Assembly (NCBI GenBank): GCA_019096065.1
Contig: JAGUCH010000005.1
Coordinates: forward strand, 7,130,001 to 7,194,000
Direction of reading: 5' to 3'
Origin: Paracyclopina nana
Taxonomy: Eukaryota; Arthropoda; Copepoda; Cyclopoida; Cyclopettidae
DNA length: 64,000 nt
The notes below the pieces were generated by a model. It had not been told where the DNA came from. It did not search any database and was given only the letters and a program-made list of their open reading frames with translations. This document shows positions 52,601-64,000 of this stretch, piece by piece (the first letter of the stretch is position 1; the number at the start of each line of letters is the position of its first letter). The position numbers were made by a program, and so were the translations under genes.

Positions 52601-55600
52601 CTGGATATTCCATTTCTGCAAAAGGATCCTCCTCTGAGGAGGCGTATCGTTTGGTTTCGTACGGGTCAGGAACAACATTTTTAGTGGCTTCGGTTTGATG
52701 TACGTGATGCAAGCCTTGCTTGTTGGCGAGGGGTTTTTTGGCCTTTTCAGTTTTTCTGACCTTGTAATTCCCTTGGCACCTGGTGATCTTTTGGTACTGG
52801 CTCGTCCAGTCGATGAATAACTGGAAGGTGAGGTGAGTTTTTCTCTCCGTGAGCAGTAGTTGGTTGATGTGATGCCTGGCATTGTCTGTCAATCGCAAGT
52901 TCCTGAACACATTGCTGTCTTGCAGCTCTCCATAGTAAGAGTTAGTATCGTTGAGATGACGTCGAATACTTTTAATGAGAGCTCTGGCATTCATCACGTT
53001 TTCTTGATCATCCATGTCCAATGGAGGAAGCTCAGCCAACTGTTGCATGTAATAGTTGTACTGCAGAGTGTCATTTCCATACTCTTCTTCTAGTAGGGTC
53101 AGTGCATGATAGTACCCTGTTTCAGTTTTGGGTAGCTCATTTATGAGCTCTCCTGCTGGCCCACCCTTGGTGGCATCTAACAATCTCGCCCACTTTTCGA
53201 ACGTCGGCATGGCCGGTCGTTGTGCACAAATGAGCGAAAGCGGTCCCGAAAAGTATAATACTCTGTTGGATACCATCCATCAAACGATGGAATTTCCACA
53301 GTATTCAGCTTGATGCTTGATTTTCCGTAGACGCCCATTTGGCGTGGAGGAACATACGGCCATGGTTCTTCCATGTGGGCTTGGCCCTCAAAGTGGTCAT
53401 TGTTTTGGCTATTGGACCTTCTGCCTATGTCGGGCCCGCCTGGCGGGCCTCTTTCTACCCTACTGTTTGGCCTTGGCCATCTCAGTTGGAAGACTCGATG
53501 GTCCAGACCTCCAGGTGGATGAGCGGGTTGGAAGACTCGATGGTCTTGACCTCCAGGTGGATGAGCGTTTCCCCCCATGGGTTGACCCGGTGGTGGATAC
53601 ACATCATAGTTGTATGGAGGAGGCACGTTGCCTGTAATTCCTGGGATTCTGCTGCTTGGGGGTGGTACATTGTAGGGCGGCGCAAGTGGTCCCGGAGGAG
53701 CGTAATGACCCGCAAACATATTAGTCGCCATGGGATTCGAAAAGCTTGTCACCGTCGAAGGTTGTACATGAGGTGCGTTCGGCCTTGGAGCTGACCAGCC
53801 TGGCTGACCCCATGAAGCCATATGGTCGATGCTTCCAACCTGACTAGGCATCACGAATGGGGAAGCGTTGCTTCTCAGATCCGACTGAGACATTAGTGCA
53901 CCTGAACCGTGAGCCCATGTGGTCCTGGTTATTGGATTTGCCTGAGTGAACGTTGTCACTGCCTCTGAGGGGACAACCATGGACGAAGCGCAAGGAATGG
54001 CTTGGGCTGACGTAGTAGTAGACATGAACTGCCTGGCAGTATCATGCTGGATCCTAAGTGATTCAAGCCTGGCTTGGTCGGTCCTAACTCTTATCTCTTG
54101 TTCCGCCGCAGTTTGTGCATCTAGCGACATGCGCATTAGCTCGTCATCCTGTTGAGGAGCTTCTTCTCCAGTTTCAATCAGATGCTCTCTTGCACGCATG
54201 TAATCATTAATTCCTTCGCAGAGAGTATCATAAAGTTCACGCATGGCTTGTGTAGTCTGGTGCTCTTGAATGGCTTGATTCATTCGCCTAGTGGTGTCCA
54301 GAAGCTGAGTTAGTGCTCCGGAGTACGCCATTGCTACTCTCATGTAGTTTCTTCTTGTAGTAGAGCTGACTACAGATGCCGAGTTGTGCCCTGGAGTTGT
54401 CTGAACAACAGAGCTTCTTCTTTCTTGAGAGTCCTGCGCGGCAGCCCCCTCACCACGAAGCAGTGCCGCAACCTGTTGTGGGCCTGCGCCAGGATCCAGC
54501 CTTGGAGGAGGTTGTCTGACAGCGTGATGCCTACTGAGTGCCTGATCAATCTCGCCGGCTCTTGCTCTGGGAAGACTTCGCAGCCATTCTTTAGTAATTG
54601 GGAATTGAGCTTGTTCTGCGTTGAGGGTGAACACCTCCATAGAGTCCCTTCTCAAGAGCCTGACTCCTTGGTCTGGGCCCATTGTCTCGACAAGATAGTT
54701 TCCAGTATTGTTGCCTTGTTCGTCCCAATCTTGTGGCAGCGGAGTTCCAATAGAGAAATCGTTGTTTTCCTGTTGCAACCGTGCTATTTGTTGCATGTTC
54801 ATTCCATTGTAGTGCGCTTGGCTCGCAGCTCCGCCAGTTTGCGGTGGCAGCCCGCTGGAAGCCGCGCCGGAGCTCGTTTGCGCCATCCCGACGTTGCTAC
54901 TTGTCAAATTGTTGTCGGTGTTCTGCGCCGCGTTTCCCCGTTGAGAAGTCGCCGCTGGTTCGGGCAGAGACCTGCTCATGCGATTGCTTACTAGCCTGTT
55001 GCGATGCGCAATCAAGTCATCAATGGAATGCATCAAGCGTTGAGCTCCATTGTAGGCTTTACTGAAGTTCGATCTCAAGGAAGTCGAGGGTTCAACTCTT
55101 GCTACTTGTGCGGCATTATTGTAGTCTGCTTTCAATCGGTTGAGCTCCCTCAGCATGGCTTCCAGGGTGTCTTTGTCCTTGGCAAGCCTTTCATTCGAGG
55201 CCCTATCTTGAGACTCAAATATTTCTTTCCTGGTTTTGGTGCAGAAGGGTACGACCTCTTTGAATTTTTGTTGCATGTAAGTTGCGACTCTCTCTGTCTG
55301 CTCCTGAGACTTCCTTATGGCTGCAGCCCTTTCAGGTGTTACCTTTGCAGCATTCGGTCTGGTTTTGGTGCCAGTTGGCCTGTATTCCCCAGACTTGCTG
55401 GTGGGAACGGCTCTTTGTCGAGTACCAGCCAATGAAGGGTCCCTTCTGGGAGTGATTCCAGATGAGGTTGAAGGGTTGGGATTATCTACAACCTGTTCAG
55501 ACCCAGACTGAGCCTTAGGCCTCTTGTTTCTCCTCAGATTATAGGGTTGAAAGATCGAGGGTTGGAAGTCCGCGGACGAGCTAGCCGCGACATGGAATTG

Positions 55601-56295
55601 TATGTTTTCCGCAGATTTTCCTTGAGCTTGAGATCCAGCTTGGCTGGCCGCTCCCATTGTTCCAGGGTAGATGAGTGGTATGTATGGCTCCGGTGCCGCT
55701 CCATAGCTCTGATCTCGGGCATCGGCACAAATGGCGCAGCTCCAACGTTCATGGAGCTGGAGGTGCCCTGAGCTTGGCTCAAATACGAGCCATCTACTTG
55801 CGAGTTGGATGGCATGGCAGCCTGCCTCAACGAGCCCGCAGAAGCTTGGATAGGTTCAAGGTTTCCTCCGCCAATTGCTTGGGACAAGTTTTGGGCGGCG
55901 TTTGAGCCTGGAGGTGTACGGTACATCTCGTTGGAGTGGAATCCGTGAAAGAGAGATGTCTCCGAAGGTAGATTGAGCGGATCCAGCGTCACCAAATTCG
56001 CGGCCGGATCAGGACCCTCTTGAATGGTCCTTGCAAAACTTTCGATCTCGTTAATCCACTCGTAGGAGTCAGTGCTTGGCTCTACGAATATGAAAGACTC
56101 AGAGGTCCCTCCCAATGTGTCAGAGCCAAATTCCTCTCTCTGATTCCTCCAAATATGCCTGGCTTGCGTAAATGGAGAAATTTCCAAATTGGGAAAAGAG
56201 TTGCCGTGGTTCTCAGGAGGTTGCCCTCGGACTCTTCTGCTAATGCGCTGAGGTTGTGGCGTGGATTCGGAGTACCGTGTTGGCAAGCCTGACAT
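49609..56295 (-). pseudogene. gag-pol: BEL-2 gag-pol, frameshifted and truncated
   Basis: Same protein as BEL-1 from ATG 56295. Frames change at about 55719 (GGGG to GGG), 53214 (GGG to GG) and 50690 (one TCTC repeat lost). Compensating changes occur at 52640-52656 (-1, +1) and 52387-52454 (-2, -1). The frame ends in junction sequence shortly after LTWICKPAGNWKG. All breaks are in homopolymers or short repeats, so sequencing error is a serious alternative to decay. Confidence 0.88.
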
Positions 56296-56356
56296 TGACT
56301 TGCTCAATTCAAGGTTGAGATTTAGGGCCTGTCGTGCCCCACGTTGGGCGCCACTT

Positions 56357-56949
56357 TGTCGTAGGCCTTCAGGCTGCCCGACTCGAATCCTCTGAGGACG
56401 AAGATGAGCCCGAAGTCTATGACTTTGAGGTCCTGCAAACTTGGACAGGATCGCGATCCCAATGGCTGGTCTACCAAATGGGAAGACAGGTACTCCTCTG
56501 GGGATGATCCACAGCCTCCAATCCAAGGAGAAGAATCTACAGCCTTGCTGCAAATCTAACTGGACAACTAACTCTGGTATTGTAAGACAACACCAAAAGA
56601 CCAATAAAAGATCCTTCTAAAAGACTAAGACATTCACATATGGTGTGAGCAAAGCTCACCTAAATAAATCTACACATTGCATAAAATAAAGGCCAAAGCT
56701 TAGCTCTGACAAGTACAAATTGCATAAAACCTTCACATAAATCACATAATATACTCAATAAATAAAATAGATCACTTTGACCTCAATAAATCAATCAGTA
56801 GAATTCAATCATGATGTTTTCTTATTCAACTTTTCTCTCACACTGAAATTCTTACAAAAATTGGCAATGGCTGCCGCTGAGCTGATGGCGTCGCTGAGGA
56901 GGAACGGGTGCGCGCGCGCCTCGCGCAGCAGCGCAAGCAGGCCGCGACA
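56357..56949 (-). repeat. 5' LTR of BEL-2
   Basis: Copy of 47349-47939 with one extra GC dinucleotide near 56912. Confidence 0.92.
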
Positions 56950-57809
56950 CCAAATCAGCACAACGGCTGCTCTCACGGCCAGCGGGGATTTTTGGCCCCC
57001 TGACAAATTGTTTCAGAAGACACTCTCAAGATTGTTTACGCGATCTGGTTTACGACCGGAGATTTAGACGGCCAATTTTAGCTATTTGGCCATTAGCAGA
57101 GCTCCATTAGCAACAGGATGTGAAGCTTAGTTTACAACTTCTAGTAGTTGCAATGGCAATTGATCCTCCCTTGTTACTGGGGCCGCCTTGAGATCTCGCC
57201 CATAAAGAGGCCAGCGACTTGGCTGTTTTACGACCATATTTGTGTGTGCAACAATGCCTGGTCTCAGAGCAGCATTTTATGGCTGTATTTTGTGCTAAAC
57301 AATGCGGGGTCCCGAAAGTGACCGTGGGCAGGATCATTTGATAAGCAGCTGGAGCGGACCCATCGACGGGTCGAGGAGGGATTAACCTCCTTGTCAATTA
57401 ACGACCTTGAGTAACTCTTGTTGTTCCTATTGTGTTCCTTGGGTATGAGGGCAACGGCTCGCTGTCGGCGTCGCCCGTGGCTTGTGGTGTGCCCCCCCGG
57501 CCACGCCTGTTACTGGCGGTTTACTTGGCCATATTGCTGTCCCTTGTTTGCGGGTTTTGCTTGGGCAAAGGTGTCGGTAACTCGGGGAGTTGTCCTCAGC
57601 ACCGTGCCAACTTGTAGAAGGTTCGTATCGACCCCCCCAGGGTGACACGCGCGCCCGCGGGTAGCCAGGGAAGCCTAGCTACCAAAGAATAGTCGAGGTG
57701 TTTACTCGAGCATGTCCGTTTATTAACTAGCTCTACAATCAGTCATTCACCGGGACGGGGCGCTCCCGCGCGCCCACGAGCATACCCGTATACCCGCGTT
57801 CCTGCTACA
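56950..57809 (-). repeat. Duplicate of Gypsy-2 5' leader and 5' LTR
   Basis: The leader copy (56950-57612) and LTR copy (57613-57809) match 47940-48799 with no difference noticed. No other Gypsy-2 sequence is attached. Confidence 0.9.
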
Positions 57810-58075
57810 TTAAACGCTTGCAATAACTTTAAGAGAGAAAATAAAATGGTGTTACCTTAAGTTAAGCCTGAATTGATTAGGTTAAATAATTTAATAAGAG
57901 ATGGTGCCACTCAAATTGCACGAGCGAGTGCTCAAATTTACACACTTCCCCCTTTGATTGTTCTGTTTTTATTTTAGCTGAAAAAAAGCTGAGAACTTCT
58001 TGAATCAAGTAATTTTAGGATACTGGCAGTGAAAAATTTCAGCAACTATTTTTCATCCGAGCGTAGCTTGTCGCT
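57810..58075 (+). repeat. Duplicate of zinc-finger 3' flank
   Basis: Copy of 48800-49065 within unit 2; no gene. Confidence 0.85.
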
Positions 58076-59106
58076 TGTCCTCGGCTGAGGCTGCGCCACA
58101 GAGAATGGCGGGCATCACCAGGAGAGCACGGGCCCTCAGGCAGCAAGATCGCTGGACACCTGAGCCGCCATCACAGCCTCGCCCTCGCAACAAGGCCACC
58201 ATGGAAGCCTTGGCAGGGAGGCCGCGTTACTTTGCAGAAAAACGCGCATTTGTCAGAACGATTCATGTTAATGATTGCATTAAGATCAATAAACAACAAC
58301 TAACTACACGCTCCCAAATACTGCGCGCGCGCGCAGTCGAAAAAAAGAAATCAGGCCACGACTATCGATTACCCCCGAGAAGTATACCTCGGGAAGCCGT
58401 CAGGCGGACCCCAGCGGCGGGCCGCCAGGCGAAGGCCGGAAAAGGCTTGGCTCTTGAGGATCGGTCAAGGATCACTGAGCAATGTACTAATAGGGAAGTT
58501 AATCCCTTGACCCGTAGATGGGTCGGCTCAACTGCTTATCGCTAATCCGCTCACGGTCACTTTCGAGATTCGATATTGCCAGGCACAAAATAGGGTCATA
58601 AATGGTCACCCTGAGACCTAGCATTGTGTTGCGCAAATACGGTCGCAAACAGACCAAGCTGCTGGCCTCTTTATGGCCAAATTCCCAAGGTTACTCTTAG
58701 TAACAAGGGAGATTGACTGCTGTTTGCAGCTGCAAGAAGTTGTAAACTAAATCTCGCATCCTGTTGCTAATGAAGCTCCGCTAATAGCTAAATAGCTAAA
58801 ATTGGCCGCCTAAATCACCGGTCGTAAACCAGATCTTGTAAACAATCTTGAGAGAGAGTCGTTTTAAAACAATTTATCAGAGGGGCCAGAATTCCCCTGC
58901 TGGCCGTGAGAGCGGCCGTTGCGCTGATCTGGTGACAATAAAAAGAGAGCTGATCAGGGGGTCGAGCCCAGTTCTTTGGTAGCTCCCAAGACTATTGCAC
59001 CCCCAATCTCCTCGCTTTGCACCATCTCACCGCTGGTAAAAACGCAACACTTTCGATTGCTTGTACGCTTAAGCTGACCCTTTTGTATAGAACATTAGGT
59101 ATCATC

Positions 59107-60420
59107 ATGCTCCGATCACCGATTCACCGCCCATCTTCCGCTGATGAAGATCCCGAGAATCTCTCCGACGCGGGTCACCTCGCCGGCTCACGCCGAGACG
59201 AGGTCGAAGTCCTCGCGCCCTCCGGGGTTGGTGGGGCCCAAGGAGGCAACCTCCTCGGGGCCCCGGGTGGGGCTCGCCCACGATCGGGCACGCCATTAGG
59301 GGGGAGCGGTGACGCCGCTGGAGGACCCCCACGGCCCCACCAGGCCGGGCCGGACGATACACCCCCGGCGCCAGGAGACATGCAAGCCATGATGCTCCAG
59401 CTCCTCCGCGGGTTCGAGGCCCAACGCAATGCCGACCTCGAGACCAGACAGAGGGAGGCGGAGCTGCGACAAGTAGAGGCTGAGACCCGACGCCTCGAAG
59501 CTGAGGCCGCCGCGGCCCGCGCCGGTCGCAAGCGGAAACTCGAGAAGTTCGAGGACACCGAGGCCGATAAATGGCTCACCTTCCGCTTGCATGTAGAGGC
59601 CACCTTCTTGGGCTCGACAGCCTCGGAGGCCACCAAGAAGATGGAGATCAAGCATGCCATGGTCGGGGTGGCGCTCCGAACGATCAACGAGGTCGACCTC
59701 CGACTGGGGGACAAGGCCTTCACCTTCATGCACCTGCTGGATGCGTACGAGAGGTTCTTCGTCACCGCCTCGTCCTCTCAGGTGGCCCGTATTGCCCTGG
59801 AAACCGCCCAGCAGAAGGCGGACGAGGCTATTCCGCAATGGCATGCCCGCCTGAGGAGCATCTTTGTTCGAGCCAGACCGGAGCTTGCCAAGGAGGTCGA
59901 GACATACCCCGACCTCATCCGCATCTTCGTCACCAAGATGCACCGTAAGGACGTAGTGATGGGCCTCGCCGGCCACAAGTTCACCACCATGGCCGATGCC
60001 CTGGAGGCGGCCTGCCAAGCCGAGTGCTGGATGACCATCGGGCAAAGCAAAGGCCGGGTGGCCGCCCTGCATTCCTCTGATGCCGACGCCGACATCATGT
60101 GCTTCTACTGCGAGAGGAAAGGCCATCGCCGGGCCGAGTGCCGCGCCCTCGAGCGGGACAAGCGCAACAACCGCTACAACCCCAAGATCAACAAGTGGTA
60201 CAAAGCAGCAAGCCAGCTGCAGCCACGCTCTTCGTCCTCAGGCAAGTGGGGGTCGACCCAGCCTTCGGACCGGAAGCGGCCCTCCGACTCCAGCCAGTCC
60301 GGCGGCAAGCAGTCTGCCAGCAAGCGACCCAAGGTCAACGAGATTAGTGAGGCCGGCCCTGAGGCCGAGTCGGAGGCATCGGGGAACACACCGGCGGGAA
60401 ACGACCCGACCCGGTTGTAG
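59107..60420 (+). CDS. gag: Gypsy-3 gag
   Basis: 437 residues from ATG 59107, chosen because it aligns with the Gypsy-2 start; an in-frame ATG at 59017 lies in leader sequence. It has a Gly/Pro-rich N-terminus, a charged coiled-coil segment (EAELRQVEAETRRLEAEAAA, about 59455-59515), a capsid-like helical region and one zinc knuckle, CFYCERKGHRRAEC, near 60102-60143. A basic Ser-rich tail follows. It stops at TAG in the frameshift hairpin loop. Intact. Confidence 0.92.
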   Translation: MLRSPIHRPSSADEDPENLSDAGHLAGSRRDEVEVLAPSGVGGAQGGNLLGAPGGARPRSGTPLGGSGDAAGGPPRPHQAGPDDTPPAPGDMQAMMLQLLRGFEAQRNADLETRQREAELRQVEAETRRLEAEAAAARAGRKRKLEKFEDTEADKWLTFRLHVEATFLGSTASEATKKMEIKHAMVGVALRTINEVDLRLGDKAFTFMHLLDAYERFFVTASSSQVARIALETAQQKADEAIPQWHARLRSIFVRARPELAKEVETYPDLIRIFVTKMHRKDVVMGLAGHKFTTMADALEAACQAECWMTIGQSKGRVAALHSSDADADIMCFYCERKGHRRAECRALERDKRNNRYNPKINKWYKAASQLQPRSSSSGKWGSTQPSDRKRPSDSSQSGGKQSASKRPKVNEISEAGPEAESEASGNTPAGNDPTRL

Positions 60421-60437
60421 AGGGCTCCGCCCGGGTC
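60396..60437 (+). promoter_or_regulatory. Programmed -1 frameshift signal, Gypsy-3
   Basis: Heptamer G-GGA-AAC (60396-60402) in gag phase, spacer GACCC, stem GACCCGG (60408-60414) with CCGGGTC (60431-60437), and the gag TAG (60418-60420) in the loop. The -1 frame is pol. This heptamer is used by some retroviruses. Confidence 0.85.
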
Positions 60438-63400
60438 ACTCCAGCATCCCTCATTTTGGCCGCATTAGACCACATCACCCAGCATAAACAATTTCTAACT
60501 CAAGTGCCAGTGCACATCGGCCGCATCAAGACGCGAGCCTTAGTGGACAGCGGGAACAGCTGGCGCACTTGCATCTCCGAAGACTTTGCCAAGCGACTAG
60601 GAGTCCTCCCCCACGGGCTGCGGCCCTTGGAGGACATGACTGCCGTGGGCACGGCCCACGCCCGTCATCGGCTGCAAGTGCTGGGGGAGCTCAAGCAGCC
60701 CCTACGAGTGCAGTTTGGGGAGCATCCCCACGTGTTCTCCATTCGCCCGGCAGTGGTGCGCAACTTGTCCATGGACTTCAACCTCTCGGGGCCCTTCTTG
60801 AGCCACCACCGCATAGACCAGCTCCACTCGCGGGGCGCCTTGAGAATTCACGGCCAATGTGTTCCGTTGGTCGGGGCCCTGTCGGCCTCCAGCCAACCTC
60901 TTCCGGGGGAATACCCAATATGTGTCCTCCGGCCGGCCACCGTCCCGCCACGTACCACTGTTCTCGTCGCCGCCGTTGCCGCTCTGTGGCCTCACGGCGA
61001 TGCAAAGCCCGCAGTCCTGGAGGCCGAGGGGCGATTTGCCGAAGAAACCCAGCTAGCCCCCTGGCTGAATGCCGTGGTGCAGCCCTCCGCCGGAGGCCAC
61101 CTCCTGGTGGGAATGCTGAACCCACTGGATCACCCCCTGCAGGTGAAGGGGGGCACTCTCTATGGGGTGCTGCGGGAGTACGAGCCAGTGGAGGCCGCCG
61201 CCTCTGCTGCATCTGCTCCACACCTTCAAGCCATCCGGGCCGCTGAGCCGCCGCCGGGGCTGCCCCCCGAAGCCAGCCCGCGGGAGAAGATCGAGTTTGC
61301 GATCCAAGCATTCGGACTGAAAGAAAATGATCTTCTTCGCCGACATCCCGAACGCCTGAGGGCGGCCGCGTCCCTGCTGGCCGCATACCTGGGCGCCTTC
61401 TCCTTCGATGGCCGCACTGGGCAGACTAAGCTGGTGGAGCACGCGATCGACCTCAAGCCTGGCGCCCGACCGATCAACATTCGGCGGAGGCCCATCAACC
61501 CCAACCTGGAGGCCTCCTTGAAAGAGCAGATCCACAAGTGGTTGGAAGAAGAGGTTATCACTCCAATCTCATCTCCGTGGTCGGCCCCACTGGTCCCCGT
61601 GCGCAAAAAGGACGGCAGTCTCCGTTGGTGTGTAGATTATCGTGAACTCAACAAAATCACGGTGGTCGACTCCCACCCCATCGGAGACGTGCGGGACAAC
61701 CTGAGCCGGTTAGCTCGCTCCACCGTGTTCTCCACCCTGGACGCAGTGGGAGCCTTCAATGTAGTACCGATCCGCGCTGAGGATGTGGAGAAGACTACAT
61801 TCTCCACTGGGGACGGCTCGTATGCCTTCTTGAAGATGCCTTTCGGGCTCACGAACGCCCCCAAGACGTACAGCCGCTTGAACCGCCTGGTGCTGGAAGG
61901 TGTGCCGTGGGATGTGGCCCTGCCCTACCTGGACGACTGCTTGGTTCACTCCCCCGACTTCGACTCGCACTTGCAGAACCTCAAGATCGTCCTCCAGGCA
62001 CATCAAAAGGCAGGCCTGTTGCTCAAGCCCACCAAGTGCCACCTCTTCCAGACCAGGGTGACTTACCTCGGGCATGTCGTCACCCCAAAAGGGCTGGAAG
62101 TCATGCCAGCTTACATAGATCTCATCCGCAAGTGGCCGCTGCCGAACACCCGCAAGCTCCTTCGCATTTTCATGGGCAAGGCCAATTACTATCGGGCCTT
62201 CATCGAAAAATACCAGCACATCGCCGCGCCGCTGACTGCACGGCTCTCCAAGGATGACGGGACTCCCGACACCCAGGCTTTCGAGCCATCGCAGGAATAT
62301 CGCGATGCCTTCGAGGAGATCAAGAGGCGGCTTGTATCGGCCCCGGTCCTTGCGTATCCTGACTTCGCGTCCCCGAACCCGTTCATCTTGGACACTGACT
62401 TCTCCCAAGAGAACAGGGCAGTGGGGGCGGTCTTGTCCCAGGTGCAGGGCGGCAAGGAGCGAGTCATTTTGTACGGAGCGAAGAAGCTGACCCCGGCCCA
62501 GAGCAACTACTCCGCCAACCAAGGAGAGCTGGTCGCTGTCATTATCTTCATTAAGCAATTCAAGTACTACTTGCAGCATCGACGGTTCATCCTCCGGACC
62601 GACCATCGGGCTCTGCTATGGATTCGCTCCATGGAGGCCCCAACGGGCATGTTGGCCAGATGGCTTGACACCATCTCCAACTATGACTTCGAGGTCGTCC
62701 ATCGGGCAGGCACCAAGCATGGCAATGCCGATTCCCTCAGCCGGGCGCCTCATCTGGACCAAGCGGGAGACCACATTAGTTCCGAAGTCTCTGACGACGA
62801 CTTCTTCCGCGTGGCCAGCCTGAAGCTCATCCCTACCAAGCCGGAGCTGTGGGCCGAAGCTCAGGAGGAAGACGACGACCTGGTGACGCTTCGCCAACTG
62901 GTCAGACTCCAGCAAGCTCCCTCCAGGGCCCACCTCGATGCCGCTTCTGCCCGAGGGCGAGTACTCATGGAGCAATTCGACAGCCTGAGCCTGGACCAGG
63001 AGGGAGCTCTCCGGCTGCGTGATCCTCAGGGCCGGCCCTCGACTCGGCTCATCGTGCCTCGCAAATGGGAAGAGGCCAGTTTGAGGCACGTGCATGAAAC
63101 CATGGGGCACCAAGGCCGAGACAACCTGATCCATCGGGCAGCTCAACACTTCTACTTCCCAAACATGGCCAGAGTGGCCGATGAGGTCGTAAAGTCCTGC
63201 TTGCTATGTCAAAAGACCAAACCCGCAACCTCGGATCAGCGACACACCTTGGTGCCACGCCATGCTGGATTTCCATTCCAAGTGCTCTGCCTTGATTATG
63301 TGGGGCCGTTTAAGCCCATGTCTAACCAGCACCGGTACCTGTTCACGGCCAAGTGCGTGTTCAGCAAGTGGATTGAGGCCTTTCCATGCCGGTCCAACGA

Positions 63401-64000
63401 TGCCGGGACTGCGGTACGATTCCTCATGACGGAAATCATCCCCCGCTTCGGGCTGCCTGAGCGCCTGCACACCGACCAGGGCACGCACTTCACAGCACAC
63501 CTCATGAGGGAAGTATGCGCGGCCCTGGGCATCAAGGCTACCACCACGCCGTCATACAACCCGAAGAGCAACCCGGTGGAGCGGGCCCACCGTGACCTCA
63601 ACGAGCTCATACGTAAGATGATCAAGGGACACTATTCTAAATGGGCCGAAGTGGTGCCGTTTGCATTATTTATCTTGCGTACCACCAAGAACCGCTCCAC
63701 TGGGCTAGCCCCCTATGAGATGGTGTTCGGCAGGCAACCTACCACCAACCTCGATCTCATCTTCGGAGACCCACAGCCGGCAGTGCACAAGGCAACAGAT
63801 GCCGGCCGTTTTGCCAAGCAATTACGGGAACGGATACAACTTGCGCATGAATGGGCTCGTAAGAACATTTCTGCATCCATTGAACGGCAAAGACGGGCCT
63901 ACCATATGGACAAGCAAGCCTTCTCCCCAGGCCAGAAGGTGTGGCTGTTCACACCAAAAGTTGTGCGGTTAATATCCAAGAAATTGCAAACTTTCTGGAC
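60402..64000 (+). CDS. pol: Gypsy-3 pol, partial
   Basis: Open -1 frame from the slippery site to the right edge, about 1200 codons without a stop. Protease LVDSGNSWRT (D-S-G at 60546-60554); RT LPYLDDCLVHS (YLDD at 61926-61937); RNase H FILDTDFSQ (62391-62399) and RTDHRALLW; integrase zinc finger (HETMGHQGRD to CLLC) and catalytic Asp 63294, Asp 63474 and Glu 63579. The C-terminal module has just begun at the edge (KLQTFW). Every catalytic residue checked is present, unlike Gypsy-2. Confidence 0.93.

Larger units (their letters stand above)
49609..56949 (-). mobile_element. BEL-2: duplicated 5' part of BEL-1
   Basis: Contains the 5' LTR, primer site (56336-56353) and gag-pol up to RNase H. 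It is cut at 49609 by the duplication breakpoint; integrase, ORF2 and 3' LTR are absent. It arose with the segmental duplication, not by its own transposition. Confidence 0.92.
49609..58618. repeat. Tandem duplication, unit 2 (9.0 kb)
   Basis: Direct copy of 40592-49608. By eye the BEL gag-pol parts differ by seven indels of 1-2 bases (net -7) and about two substitutions, plus a 2-base change in the LTR; the rest looks identical. Confidence 0.92.
58076..64000 (+). mobile_element. Gypsy-3: Ty3/Gypsy element, plus strand, runs off right edge
   Basis: Related to Gypsy-2 in leader, gag, frameshift signal and pol, but on the opposite strand and with intact frames. The leader is clearly homologous from about 58490; 58076-58490 is assigned by continuity. 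No 5' LTR was found: the preceding DNA is zinc-finger flank, so the 5' end may be truncated or its LTR unrecognised. The 3' end lies outside the window. Confidence 0.85.

Noticed and set aside
58075-58545. 156-codon Arg-rich ORF in the Gypsy-3 leader (also 49065-49535)
   Set aside because: No motif, not kept in the homologous Gypsy-2 leader; the second copy only reflects the 9-kb duplication.

Overview
The window looks like nuclear DNA of an invertebrate animal, plausibly an arthropod such as a copepod. This is inferred from short-intron genes, a secreted PAN/Apple-kelch protein, a long C2H2 zinc-finger array, and Ty3/Gypsy and BEL/Pao LTR retrotransposons, one with an arthropod-type env. Nothing looks bacterial. 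Repeats make up most of the sequence; only two ordinary host protein genes are well supported.

Layout. 1-4840 (-): 5' part of an apparently intact Gypsy element (Gypsy-1: LTR, primer site, gag, -1 frameshift signal, pol running off the left edge). 5443-7398 (-): four-exon PAN-kelch gene with TATA box and poly(A) signal. 8.2-12.1 kb: direct repeats, a 313-bp satellite and a nest of MITEs with TTA target duplications. 12.35-22.07 kb: a giant inverted repeat whose arms carry three minisatellite families and a solo Gypsy LTR, with GC hairpins and tRNA-Cys-like relics in its centre and right flank. Copies of a zinc-finger gene 5' end lie head to head outside it; the right one continues into a 17-finger gene (22667-24148), followed by a duplicated fragment of its 3' end.

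25.1-48.8 kb is one 23.7-kb nested insertion in the duplicated zinc-finger 3' flank. Gypsy-2 (-) has LTRs at 25100-25295 and 48603-48799, a TTAA target duplication, and gag, pol and env damaged by nonsense changes. It is itself interrupted by a solo BEL-type LTR inside gag (33627-34080) and a full BEL/Pao element, BEL-1 (34333-47939). BEL-1 encodes a gag-pol with one in-frame TGA and, between pol and the 3' LTR, an unrecognised ORF of about 1185-1282 codons with CCHC zinc knuckles. This env-position ORF is the best candidate for something undescribed.

40592-58618 is a head-to-tail duplication of a 9.0-kb unit (BEL-1 pol through the Gypsy-2 5' LTR into the start of Gypsy-3). The two units differ mostly by 1-2-base indels. 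From about 58.1 kb a plus-strand element, Gypsy-3, has intact gag and pol and runs off the right edge.

The Gypsy elements appear to make Gag and Gag-Pol by -1 frameshifting: a slippery heptamer, a 5-7-base spacer and a GC-rich hairpin with the gag stop codon in its loop. BEL-1 uses one gag-pol frame and a tRNA-Lys-type primer site. All identifications come from reading motifs; no database search was run.
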